Part shown: positions 1 to 10,203 of the stretch, in pieces
How positions within the stretch are numbered: the first letter of the stretch is position 1
How the letters are laid out: each line of letters opens with the position of its first letter
Origin: Tritrichomonas musculus
Taxonomy: Eukaryota > Parabasalia > Tritrichomonadida > Tritrichomonadidae
Direction of reading: 5' to 3'
DNA: 64,000 nt
NCBI GenBank assembly: GCA_039105265.1
Contig: JAPFFF010000011.1
Location: 1,922,001 to 1,986,000 of the forward strand
Position numbers and translations under genes: made by a program
The notes under the pieces: generated by a model
The model's database searches: none
Seen by the model: only the letters and a program-made list of their open reading frames with translations
What the model was told of the DNA's origin: nothing

Positions 1-840
1 GTATGTTGTTAGCATCGATGTTTTTCTGTTGTTTGCATTGATGTTTGTATGTTGTCAGCATCGATGTTTGTATGTTGTTAGCATTGATGTTTGTATGTTG
101 TCAGCATCGATGTTTGTATGTTGTCAGCATCGATGTTTTTCTGTTGTCAGCAGCGATGTTTTTCTGTTGTCAGCATCGATGTTTGTATGTTGTCAGCATC
201 GATGTTTGTATGTTGTCAGCATCGATGTTTGTATGTTGTTAGCATTGATGTTTGTATGTTGTCAGCATCGATGTTTATATGTTGTTAGCATTGATGTTTG
301 TATGTTTTTAGCATCGATGTTTGTATGTTGTTAGCATTGATGTTTGTATGTTGTCAGCATTGATGTTTTTCTGTTGTCAGCAGCGATGTTTGTATGTTGT
401 CAGCATCGATGTTTGTATGTTGTCAGCATCGATGTTTGTATGTTGTTAGCATTGATGTTTGTATGTTGTTAGCATCGATGTTTTTCTGTTGTTTGCATTG
501 ATGTTTGTATGTTGTCAGCATCGATGTTTGTATGTTGTTAGCATTGATGTTTGTATGTTGTCAGCATTGATGTTTTTCTGTTGTCAGCAGCGATGTTTTT
601 CTGTTGTCAGCATCGATGTTTGTATGTTGTCAGCATCGATGTTTGTATGTTGTTAGCATCGATGTTTGTATGTTGTCAGCATCAATGTTTGTATATTGTT
701 AGAATTGATGTTTGTATGTTGTCAGCATCGATGTTTTTCTGTTGTTAGCATTGATGTTTGTATGTTGTTAGCATCGATGTTTTTCTGTTGTTTGCATTGA
801 TGTTTGTATGTTGTCAGCATCGATGTTTGTATGTTGTCAG

Positions 841-3800
841 CATCGATGTTTGTATGTTGTCAGCATCGATGTTTTTCTGTTGTTAGCATCGATGTTTGTA
901 TGTTGTCAGCATCGATGTTTGTATGTTGTCAGCATCGATGTTTTTCTATTGTTAGCATTGATGTTTGTATGTTGTTAGCATCGATGTTTGCATGTTGTTA
1001 GAATTGATGTTTGTATGTTGTTAGCATTGATGTTTGTATGTTGTTAGCATTGATGTTTGTATGTTGCTAGCATCAATGTTTGTATGTTGTTAGCATCAAT
1101 GTTTGTATGTTGTTAGCATTGATGTTTGTATGTTGTTAGCATCAATGTTTGTATGTTGTTAGAATTGATGTTTGTATGTTGTAAGCATCAATGTTTGTAT
1201 GTTGTTAGCATCAATGTTTGTATGTTGTTAGAATTGATGTTTGTATGTTGTAAACATCAATGTTTGTATGTTGTTAGCATCAATGTTTGTATGTTGTTAG
1301 CATTGATGTTTGTATGTTGTCAGCATCGATGTTTGTATGTTGTTAGCATTGATGTTTGTATGTTGTCAGCATCGATGTTTTTCTGTTGTTAGCATCGATG
1401 TTTGTATGTTGTTAGCATCGATGTTTGTATGTTGTCAGCATCGATGTTTGTATGTTGTTAGCATCGATGTTTGTATGTTGTCAGCATCGATGTTTGTATG
1501 TTGTTAGCATTGATGTTTCTATGTTGTTAGCATCGATGTTTGTATGTTGTTAGCATTGATGTTTGTATGTTGTTAGCATCGATGTTTTTCTGTTGTTTGC
1601 ATTGATGTTTGTATGTTGTCAGCATCGATGTTTGTATGTTGTTAGCATTGATGTTTGTATGTTGTCAGCATCGATGTTTGTATGTTGTCAGCATCGATGT
1701 TTTTCTGTTGTTAGCATCGATGTTTGTATGTTGTCAGCATCGATGTTTGTATGTTGTCAGCATCGATGTTTTTCTGTTGTTAGCATCGATGTTTGTATGT
1801 TGTCAGCATCGATGTTTGTATTTTGTTAGCATCGATGTTTTTCTGTTGTTTGCATTGATGTTTGTATGTTGTCAGCATCGATGTTTGTATGTTGTTAGCA
1901 TTGATGTTTTTCTGTTGTTTGCATTGATGTTTGTATGTTGTCAGCATCGATGTTTTTCTGTTGTTAGCATCGATGTTTGTATGTTGTCAGCATCGATGTT
2001 TGTATGTTGTTAGCATCGATGTTTTTCTGTTGTTTACATTGATGTTTGTATGTTGTCAGCATCGATGTTTGTATGTTGTTAGCATTGATGTTTGTATGTT
2101 GTTAGCATCGATGTTTGTATGTTGTTAGCATCGATGTTTGTATGTTGTCAGCATTGATGTTTGTATGTTGTCAGCATCGATGTTTGTATGTTGTCAGCAT
2201 CGATGTTTTTCTGTTGTTAGCATCGATGTTTGTATGTTGTTAGCATTGATGCTTGTATGTTGTTAGCATCGATGTTTGTATGTTGTCAGCATCGATGTTT
2301 GTATTTTGTTAGCATCAATGTTTGTATGTTGTTAGCATCGATGTTTTTCTGTTGTTAACATTGATGTTTGTATGTTGTCAGCATCGATGTTTGTATGTTG
2401 TCAGCATTGATGTTTTTCTGTTGTCAGCAGCGATGTTTTTCTGTTGTCAGCATCGATGTTTGTATGTTGTCAGCATCGATGTTTGTATGTTGTTAGCATC
2501 GATGTTTGTATGTTGTCAGCATCGATGTTTGTATGTTGTTAGCATCAATGTTTGTCTGTTGTTAGCATAGATGTTTGTATGTTGTAAGCATCAATGTTTG
2601 TATGTTGTTAGCATTGATGCTTGTATGTTGTCAGCATCGATGTTTATATGTTGTTAGCATTGATGTTTGTATGTTTTTAGCATCGATGTTTGTATGTTGT
2701 TAGCATTGATGTTTGTATGTTGTCAGCATCGATGTTTGTATGTTGTTAGCATTGATGTTTGTATGTTGTCAGCATCGATGTTTGTATGTTGTCAGCATCG
2801 ATGTTTTTCTGTTGTTAGCATCGATGTTTGTATGTTGTCAGCATCGATGTTTTTCTGTTGTTAGCATCGATGTTTGTATGTTGTCAGCATCGATGTTTGT
2901 ATGTTGTCAGCATCGATGTTTTTCTATTGTTAGCATTGATGTTTGTATGTTGTTAGCATCGATGTTTGTATGTTGTTAGAATTGATGTTTGTATGTTGTT
3001 AGCATTGATGTTTGTATGTTGTTAGCATTGATGTTTGTATGTTGCTAGCATCAATGTTTGTATGTTGTTAGCATCAATGTTTGTATGTTGTTAGCATTGA
3101 TGTTTGTATGTTGTTAGCATCAATGTTTGTATGTTGTTAGAATTGATGTTTGTATGTTGTAAGCATCAATGTTTGTATGTTGTTAGCATCAATGTTTGTA
3201 TGTTGTTAGAATTGATGTTTGTATGTTGTAAACATCAATGTTTGTATGTTGTTAGCATCGATGTTTGTATGTTGTTAGCATTGATGTTTGTATGTTGTCA
3301 GCATCGATGTTTGTATGTTGTTAGCATTGATGTTTGTATGTTGTCAGCATCGATGTTTTTCTGTTGTTAGCATCGATGTTTGTATGTTGTTAGCATCGAT
3401 GTTTGTATGTTGTCAGCATCGATGTTTGTATGTTGTTAGCATCGATGTTTGTATGTTGTCAGCATCGATGTTTGTATGTTGTTAGCATTGATGTTTCTAT
3501 GTTGTTAGCATCGATGTTTGTATGTTGTTAGCATTGATGTTTGTATGTTGTTAGCATCGATGTTTTTCTGTTGTTTGCATTGATGTTTGTATGTTGTCAG
3601 CATCGATGTTTGTATGTTGTTAGCATTGATGTTTGTATGTTGTCAGCATCGATGTTTGTATGTTGTCAGCATCGATGTTTTTCTGTTGTTAGCATCGATG
3701 TTTGTATGTTGTCAGCATCGATGTTTGTATGTTGTCAGCATCGATGTTTTTCTGTTGTTAGCATCGATGTTTGTATGTTGTCAGCATCGATGTTTCTATT

Positions 3801-4063
3801 TTGTTAGCATCGATGTTTTTCTGTTGTTTGCATTGATGTTTGTATGTTGTCAGCATCGATGTTTGTATGTTGTTAGCATTGATGTTTTTCTGTTGTTTGC
3901 ATTGATGTTTGTATGTTGTCAGCATCGATGTTTTTCTGTTGTTAGCATCGATGTTTGTATGTTGTCAGCATCGATGTTTGTATGTTGTTAGCATCAATGT
4001 TTTTCTGTTGTTTACATTGATGTTTGTATGTTGTCAGCATCGATGTTTGTATGTTGTTAGCAT
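841..4063. repeat. Higher-order duplication inside the 23-bp array (offset 1978 bp)
   Basis: Bases 841-2085 recur at 2819-4063, offset 1978 bp, which is 86 units. The copies share the same order of variant units, including the rare cluster with AGAATTGATG and GTAAACATC. Only a few single-base differences were seen, for example near 990, 1283 and 1815. Before 841 and after about 2085 the two copies stop matching. This is a recent segmental amplification in exact unit register. Confidence 0.85.
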
Positions 4064-4359
4064 CGATGTTTGTATGTTGTCAGCATTGATGTTTGTATGT
4101 TGTCAGCATCGATGTTTGTATGTTGTCAGCATCGATGTTTTTCTGTTGTTAGCATCGATGTTTGTATGTTGTTAGCATTGATGCTTGTATGTTGTCAGCA
4201 TCGATGTTTGTATGTTGTTAGCATTGATGTTTTTCTGTTGTTTGCATTGATGTTTGTATGTTGTCAGCATCGATGTTTTTCTGTTGTTAGCATCGATGTT
4301 TGTATGTTGTCAGCATCGATGTTTGTATGTTGTCAGCATCGATGTTTGTATGTTGTTAG

Positions 4360-5279
4360 CATTGATGTTTGTATGTTGTTAGCATCGATGTTTGTATGTT
4401 GTTAGCATCGATGTTTGTATGTTGTCAGCATTGATGTTTGTATGTTGTCAGCATCGATGTTTGTATGTTGTCAGCATCGATGTTTTTCTGTTGTTAGCAT
4501 CGATGTTTGTATGTTGTTAGCATTGATGCTTGTATGTTGTTAGCATCGATGTTTGTATGTTGTCAGCATCGATGTTTGTATTTTGTTAGCATCAATGTTT
4601 GTATGTTGTTAGCATCGATGTTTTTCTGTTGTTAACATTGATGTTTGTATGTTGTCAGCATCGATGTTTGTATGTTGTCAGCATTGATGTTTTTCTGTTG
4701 TCAGCAGCGATGTTTTTCTGTTGTCAGCATCGATGTTTGTATGTTGTCAGCATCGATGTTTTTCTGTTGTTAGCATCGATGTTTGTATGTTGTCAGCATC
4801 GATGTTTGTATGTTGTTAGCATCAATGTTTTTCTGTTGTTTACATTGATGTTTGTATGTTGTCAGCATCGATGTTTGTATGTTGTTAGCATTGATGTTTG
4901 TATGTTGTTAGCATCGATGTTTGTATGTTGTTAGCATCGATGTTTGTATGTTGTCAGCATTGATGTTTGTATGTTGTCAGCATCGATGTTTGTATGTTGT
5001 CAGCATCGATGTTTTTCTGTTGTTAGCATCGATGTTTGTATGTTGTTAGCATTGATGCTTGTATGTTGTTAGCATCGATGTTTGTATGTTGTCAGCATCG
5101 ATGTTTGTATTTTGTTAGCATCAATGTTTGTATGTTGTTAGCATCGATGTTTTTCTGTTGTTAACATTGATGTTTGTATGTTGTCAGCATCGATGTTTGT
5201 ATGTTGTCAGCATTGATGTTTTTCTGTTGTCAGCAGCGATGTTTTTCTGTTGTCAGCATCGATGTTTGTATGTTGTCAG
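4360..5279. repeat. Higher-order tandem duplication inside the 23-bp array (offset 529 bp)
   Basis: Bases about 4360-4750 recur at about 4889-5279, offset 529 bp, which is 23 units of 23 bp. The shared run of variants includes GATGCTTGTATG, GTATTTTGTTAG and the CAGCAGCGATG unit. Part of the same variant string also occurs near 2130-2480. This is a younger nested amplification than the 1978-bp one. Confidence 0.75.
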
Positions 5280-7314
5280 CATCGATGTTTGTATGTTGTT
5301 AGCATCGATGTTTGTATGTTGTCAGCATCGATGTTTGTATGTTGTTAGCATCAATGTTTGTATGTTGTTAGCATCGATGTTTGTATGTTGTTAGCATTGA
5401 TGTTTGTATGTTGTTAGCATCAATGTTTGTCTGTTGTTAGCATTGATGTTTGTATGTTGTTAGCATCAACGTTTGAATGTTGTTAGAATTGATGTTTGTA
5501 TGTTGTTAGCATTGATGTTTGTATGTTGTTAGCATCGATGTTTTTCTGTTGTTAGCATCGATGTTTGTATGTTGTCAGCATCGATGTTTGTATGTTGTCA
5601 GCATCGATGTTTGTATGTTGTCAGCATTGATGTTTTTATGTTGTCAGCATCGATGTTTGTATGTTGTTAGCATCGATGTTTGTATGTTGTTAGCATCAAT
5701 GTTTGTCTGTTGTTAGCATCGATGTTTGTATGTTGTTTGCATTGATGTTTGTATGTTGTCAGCATCGATGTTTGTATGTTGTTTGCATTGATGTTTGTAT
5801 GTTGTCAGCATCGATGTTTGTATGTTGTTAGCATCGATGTTTGTATGTTGTCAGCATCGATGTTTGTATGTTGTTAGCATCAATGTTTGTCTGTTGTTAG
5901 CATAGATGTTTGTATGTTGTAAGCATCAATGTTTGTATGTTGTTAGCATTGATGCTTGTATGTTGTCAGCATCGATGTTTATATGTTGTTAGCATTGATG
6001 TTTGTATGTTTTTAGCATCGATGTTTGTATGTTGTTAGCATTGATGTTTGTATGTTGTCAGCATCGATGTTTGTATGTTGTTAGCATTGATGTTTGTATG
6101 TTGTCAGCATCGATGTTTGTATGTTGTCAGCATCGATGTTTTTCTGTTGTTAGCATCGATGTTTGTATGTTGTTAGCATTGATGTTTGTCTGTTGTTAGC
6201 ATTGATGTTTGTATGTTGTCAGCATCGATGTTTGTATGTTGTTAGCATTGATGCTTGTATGTTGTTAGCATCGATGTTTGTATGTTGTAAACATCAATGT
6301 TTGTATGTTGTTAGCATCAATGTTTGTATGTTGTTAGCATCGATGTTTTTCTGTTGTTAACATTGATGTTTGTATGTTGTTAGCATTGATGTTTGTATGT
6401 TGTCAGCATCGATGTTTTTCTGTTGTTAGCATTGATGTTTGTATGTTGTTAGCATCGATGTTTGTCTGTTGTTAGCATAGATGTTTGTATGTTGTCAGCA
6501 TCGATGTTTTTCTGTTGTTAGCATCGATGTTTGTATGTTGTTAGCATTGATGCTTGTATGTTGTTAGCATCGATGTTTGTATGTTGTCAGCATCGATGTT
6601 TGTATTTTGTTAGCATCAATGTTTGTATGTTGTTAGCATCGATGTTTTTCTGTTGTTAACATTGATGTTTGTATGTTGTCAGCATCGATGTTTGTATGTT
6701 GTTAGCATCAATGTTTGTATGTTGTTAGCATCGATGTTTTTCTGTTGTTAGCATCAATGTTTGTATGTTGTTAGCATTGATGCTTGTATGTTGTCAGCAT
6801 CGATGTTTATATGTTGTTAGCATTGATGTTTGTATGTTGTTAGCATCGATGTTTGTATGTTGTTAGCATTGATGTTTGTATGTTGTCAGCATCGATGTTT
6901 GTATGTTGTTAGCATTGATGTTTGTATGTTGTCAGCATCGATGTTTGTATGTTGTCAGCATCGATGTTTTTCTGTTGTTAGCATCGATGTTTGTATGTTG
7001 TTAGCATTGATGTTTGTCTGTTGTTAGCATAGATGTTTGTATGTTGTAAGCATCAATGTTTGTATGTTGTTAGCATCGATGTTTGTATGTTGTCAGCATC
7101 GATGTTTTTCTGTTGTTAACATTGATGTTTGTATGTTGTTAGCATCGATGTTTGTCTGTTGTTAGCATAGATGTTTGTATGTTGTAAACATCAATGTTTG
7201 TATGTTGTTAGCATCAATGTTTGTCTGTTGTTAGCATAGATGTTTTTCTGTTGTCAGCATCGATGTTTGAATGTTGTTAGCATTGATGTTTGTATGTTGT
7301 CAGCATCGATGTTT

Positions 7315-7924
7315 GTCAATATTTAAGATAATATTATCTGGCGGTAAGCTTATCTTGTTGTGGCATTTATCTGGCTGTGGGATTTATCTGGCAATGAGAT
7401 TAAACTATTTTATTTCTTTTTGATAAATTAATTAAAAAAATAAAAATAAAAATAAAAAAATTAAATTCTATGAGCTTTATGAAAAAAATAACTGAAAAAA
7501 ATTTTTTTATAAAAATATCTTAATCAAAAAGAAATAAAATAGTTTACAATTATAATTACAAATGCAAATAATAATATACTTAAATTAATTATTATCCAAA
7601 ATATTTTAAAACAATATGATGTCTGGATAAGTTCAGGTCTTATTTTTTTGGGGTTTTGTTTTATTATATTAAGATAAAAAAACGTACTGGTATAAATGCA
7701 CATTATCATTTCCCACTTTTTGAATAGATTGATACAAAGGTGAGGTACTTTTCCTTTCAATTTTGTGAGAAATGAAAAAGTCGCATTAGTACCTCACCAA
7801 ATTTGAATAAAAATTGAATAGTGATATGAAATTGACTTTGGTACTTTTACTTCAAACCCGATTTTTTTTTTATTCAAAATTTATGAAAAAAAAAAAAAAT
7901 TAATGAAAAAAAACTTTCTATAGT
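7315..7924. other. AT-rich spacer with four degenerate 17-bp repeats
   Basis: Just past the satellite edge, four related units of the form TTATCTGGCTGTGGGAT start near 7335, 7350, 7367 and 7384. The rest is A/T-rich with long A and T runs. A 78-codon reverse open frame at 7524-7760 has low-complexity content, no recognisable domain and no neighbours, so I do not call it a gene. Confidence 0.6.
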
Positions 7925-8099
7925 CACTGGAGAAACCCAGGCCCGTGTGTTAAAACCTGGGTTTCCCTGTCCAGTGAGGTGAATAGCCAAGTTTGACTTT
8001 TTGAGGCATTTCTCGTTATTACATATGGACAGCAGACCGTTTTATTGTATTCAAAAAAAAATGTAAAGTTATGAATTATTTGTTAAAAAATGTCCATTT
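7925..8099 (+). repeat. Left inverted end of the MITE-like element
   Basis: Pairs with 8853-9020 in inverted orientation. The outer 52 bases (7925-7976) form their own hairpin with a loop near 7942-7954. Confidence 0.8.
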
Positions 8100-8852
8100 A
8101 ACGGTTTATTTTTATTCTGAAAATGTCCAAAATATCCAAAATTGAATGTACTCATTCAATCAAGGCTAGTCTCACAATAAATATAAAGAATTTTAATTAA
8201 ATAATTTTTCATAATAATATATAAAATGTATAAATTGCCAAAAAAATAAAAAATTATTTTGTTATTAAGAAAAGTTGAATGAATCTTTCAATTTATTTGG
8301 CTTGACCAATTATATTCAATCTTTATTTGTTTTTTAAATTCATTTCTAAAATAATCTTTTGAAATTATATTTTTAATAAATTTTGTTCTATTATTTGCAT
8401 TATTCTAGATCAATGTGATTAATCGATTGGTCATATTTACTGATAGAGAATATTGACAGAAAATATCACATGTAATTAAGTTTTACCTTGAAAAGATTGA
8501 AATCATAATTGTTTTTCAATTCTGCTTATTTTAGAGTACAATTCATATTTATAATTGAATTATAATGTTTTAAAAAATAAAATATTGTTTTTTTATATTA
8601 TTAAATTTAGAAATGTTAAAGATATTCTTTATTTTTTGAATTTAATATAGATTGTAGCATAAACTTTTTGAGATATTTTTATTTTATTACTTTGAAAAAT
8701 TATAGCAATTGTTTGAAATATTTCAATGTAGATATTTTTTTGAATGTTTTTTTATTTTGTTAAAGAAAGACAAAATTTTTATTAAATTTTGCATCTATTG
8801 TATTATTCAAAATTATTGCAGGAGGAAAAAAGCTAAATGTCCATAAGATTTT

Positions 8853-9020
8853 AATGGACATTTTTTCACAAATAATTCATAACTTTACATTTTTTTTGAA
8901 TACAATAAAACGGTCTGCTGTCCATATGAAATAACGAGAAATGCCTCAAAAAGTCAAACTTGGCTATTCACTTCACTGGACAGGGAAACCCAGGTTAAAA
9001 CCTTGGCCCCCGGTTTTTTA
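8853..9020 (-). repeat. Right inverted end of the MITE-like element
   Basis: Inverted partner of 7925-8099. The inner 150 bases match well; the outer part beyond about 9000 keeps only the GGTTTT/AAACCC-like foldback with several differences. Confidence 0.8.
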
Positions 9021-9654
9021 TTCAATATTTGACCTCTCCGAACATATTTTAATAATTTAATAGAAAATTTATATAGATAGTGCCTACCTTTAAACAATAT
9101 AGAAAAAAGGGTCAACCAAATCATATTTCTAAAAAAAATTATAATATATTTATTTTATTATAAAAATAAAATTAATCGATTAAATAATAAATTAAAATAT
9201 ATGATTGAAATTTAAAGATATTCCTATTTTAAAAATATTTATTCTTTCATTTTTGAGAGCTTTATATTACGACCATGACGATTTTCTATTGATCTCAATT
9301 GTTTTTCATTTTTTATTTACAAACCTTTATAATCGACAAACTTTGAACAACTCTTTGCAAATCAGTTAAGTAGTATATGTTTGTCATGATTTTAGGACTT
9401 CGTCCCAAACTCCTGACAAACCCTTTGAAAGCACCTTATTTTTGGCACTTTTTTGGTCTCAAACACCCCATTTTATCCCTTTTTTGACTCAAAAAGTCGT
9501 CCAACAATTTCTTAAGTATCCCCATATTTGACCCCCCTATTTTCACTCAACAATTTGGGTTCAAAAAGATGTTTGTCATACCCACTAATAAAGTCCTGAT
9601 TTTAGGACTAACGAGTTGTTTCAACTTTTTTGAAAAAAATATTTTTTATCCCCA
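9021..9654. other. Spacer, AT-rich then pyrimidine-rich, upstream of element A
   Basis: From 9021 to about 9375 it is plain A/T-rich DNA. From 9380 it becomes pyrimidine-rich, with runs of CCC and TTT. The 13-mer TGATTTTAGGACT occurs at 9387-9399 and 9597-9609, and TTTGTCAT at 9380-9387 and 9572-9579. The second copy sits in a hairpin, AGTCCT (9592-9597) with AGGACT (9604-9609). This may be the terminal region of element A, but I found no inverted partner at the other end. Confidence 0.5.
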
Positions 9655-9660
9655 ATGCAA

Positions 9661-10176
9661 ATGACAAAGCCACTTTATTTATCTGTCAATAAATTATGTG
9701 ATAAATTGGAAGAATATATTGAGACCCACAAAGAGAAGGACCCCGCCATCGATTCAGCTCATGAATTCTATATTATCATCGACAAAGAGTATCTCTTTCC
9801 GGACAAATTTAACGCCAATAGAGTAGTTTGCAGGCCCTTAGTCGTCTCAATTTATAAGAATCAACAGTTTCTATACAAAGAATTATGTGAGTTATTTGAC
9901 TGTGAAAAGGTATATTTATGCTTTAACAAGAAGGGAAGTCACTACTCAATCGACACAGCAAAGAACGGAAAAAACAAGATACAGGACGTAGTTATTGTAA
10001 GGGAAGCAAAGAAATTTACAACTAAGGATAGCAAAGAGATTGAATATCATCAGATGTTTCAATATGACGCAGGCTTTTTGATTGACGAAATAGATACTAG
10101 AATTAAGTCAAATCGTCCTAATTGTGCCGGTCTGAGCAAGGATTATGGTAGATTTATCAAGGAATGTGGCATATAA
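9661..10176 (+). CDS. Element A unknown protein, about 171 residues
   Basis: I do not recognise this protein. It is about 171 residues, soluble-looking, lysine-rich, with a run of alternating hydrophobic residues (EFYIIIDKEYLFPDKF, then VVCRPLVVSIYKNQQFLY) that suggests beta strands, and an acidic helix near residues 15-30. An ATG two codons upstream (9655) is in frame, but I prefer 9661: its context TTTTTTATCCCCAATGCAAATG-type ending in GCAAATG matches the start of the HNH gene at 15803. It ends 27 bases before the next gene and would be the first of three co-directional genes with the DxNGDxxxD protein and the ATPase. Confidence 0.7.
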   Translation: MTKPLYLSVNKLCDKLEEYIETHKEKDPAIDSAHEFYIIIDKEYLFPDKFNANRVVCRPLVVSIYKNQQFLYKELCELFDCEKVYLCFNKKGSHYSIDTAKNGKNKIQDVVIVREAKKFTTKDSKEIEYHQMFQYDAGFLIDEIDTRIKSNRPNCAGLSKDYGRFIKECGI

Positions 10177-10203
10177 ACAGACCCTTATTTTTTTGTAAAT
10201 CAA

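Larger units (their letters stand above)
1..7314. repeat. 23-bp tandem satellite, 318 units, runs off left edge
   Basis: The unit is 23 bp with the core TTGTCAGCATCGATG followed by a TTTGTATG or TTTTTCTG linker. A unit boundary placed at base 1 falls again at base 7292, so 318 whole units fit with no net insertion or deletion. Variants are almost all point changes: GTCAGC or GTTAGC, CATCGATG, CATTGATG or CATCAATG, GTAT or TTCT, and rarer AGAATTG, GTAAGC and CAGCAGCG. Because 23 is not a multiple of 3, each frame reads the same 23-residue peptide cycle (VVSIDVCMLSASMFVCC in part). The short open frames are by-products and I do not call them genes. The + strand is G/T-rich. The array stops cleanly at 7314. 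Confidence 0.97.
7925..9020. mobile_element. MITE-like non-autonomous element with long inverted ends
   Basis: Bases 7925-8099 are nearly the reverse complement of 8853 to about 9020. The match runs for about 130 bases through CACTGGACAGGGAAACCCAG, AGTCAAACTTGGCTATTC, ATAACGAGAAATGCC and the GGTCTGCTGTCCATATG stretch, with only a few mismatches. Each end also folds on itself: on the left AAACCCAGG pairs with CCTGGGTTT and CACTGG pairs with CCAGTG; the right copy is more worn beyond about 9000. The interior, 8100-8852, is A/T-rich with no gene. No transposase is present, so it would need one supplied elsewhere. I could not fix a target-site duplication. A foldback element is an alternative name. 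Confidence 0.8.

Noticed and set aside
1-7314. Many short open frames in the 23-bp array coding Cys/Met/Val-rich peptides
   Set aside because: All three frames give the same peptide cycle because the unit has 23 bases; stops come and go with single unit variants. This is a by-product of the repeat.
1-7314. CRISPR array
   Set aside because: Units are head to tail with no spacers, no flanking cas-like genes, and a eukaryotic setting.
1-7314. Telomeric repeat
   Set aside because: The + strand is G/T-rich, but the unit is long, contains CATCGATG, varies widely, and continues into elements at 7315; no telomere-type short unit is present.
7524-7760. 78-residue reverse open frame
   Set aside because: Low-complexity A/T-rich DNA, no domain, no partner gene, no start context like its neighbours.
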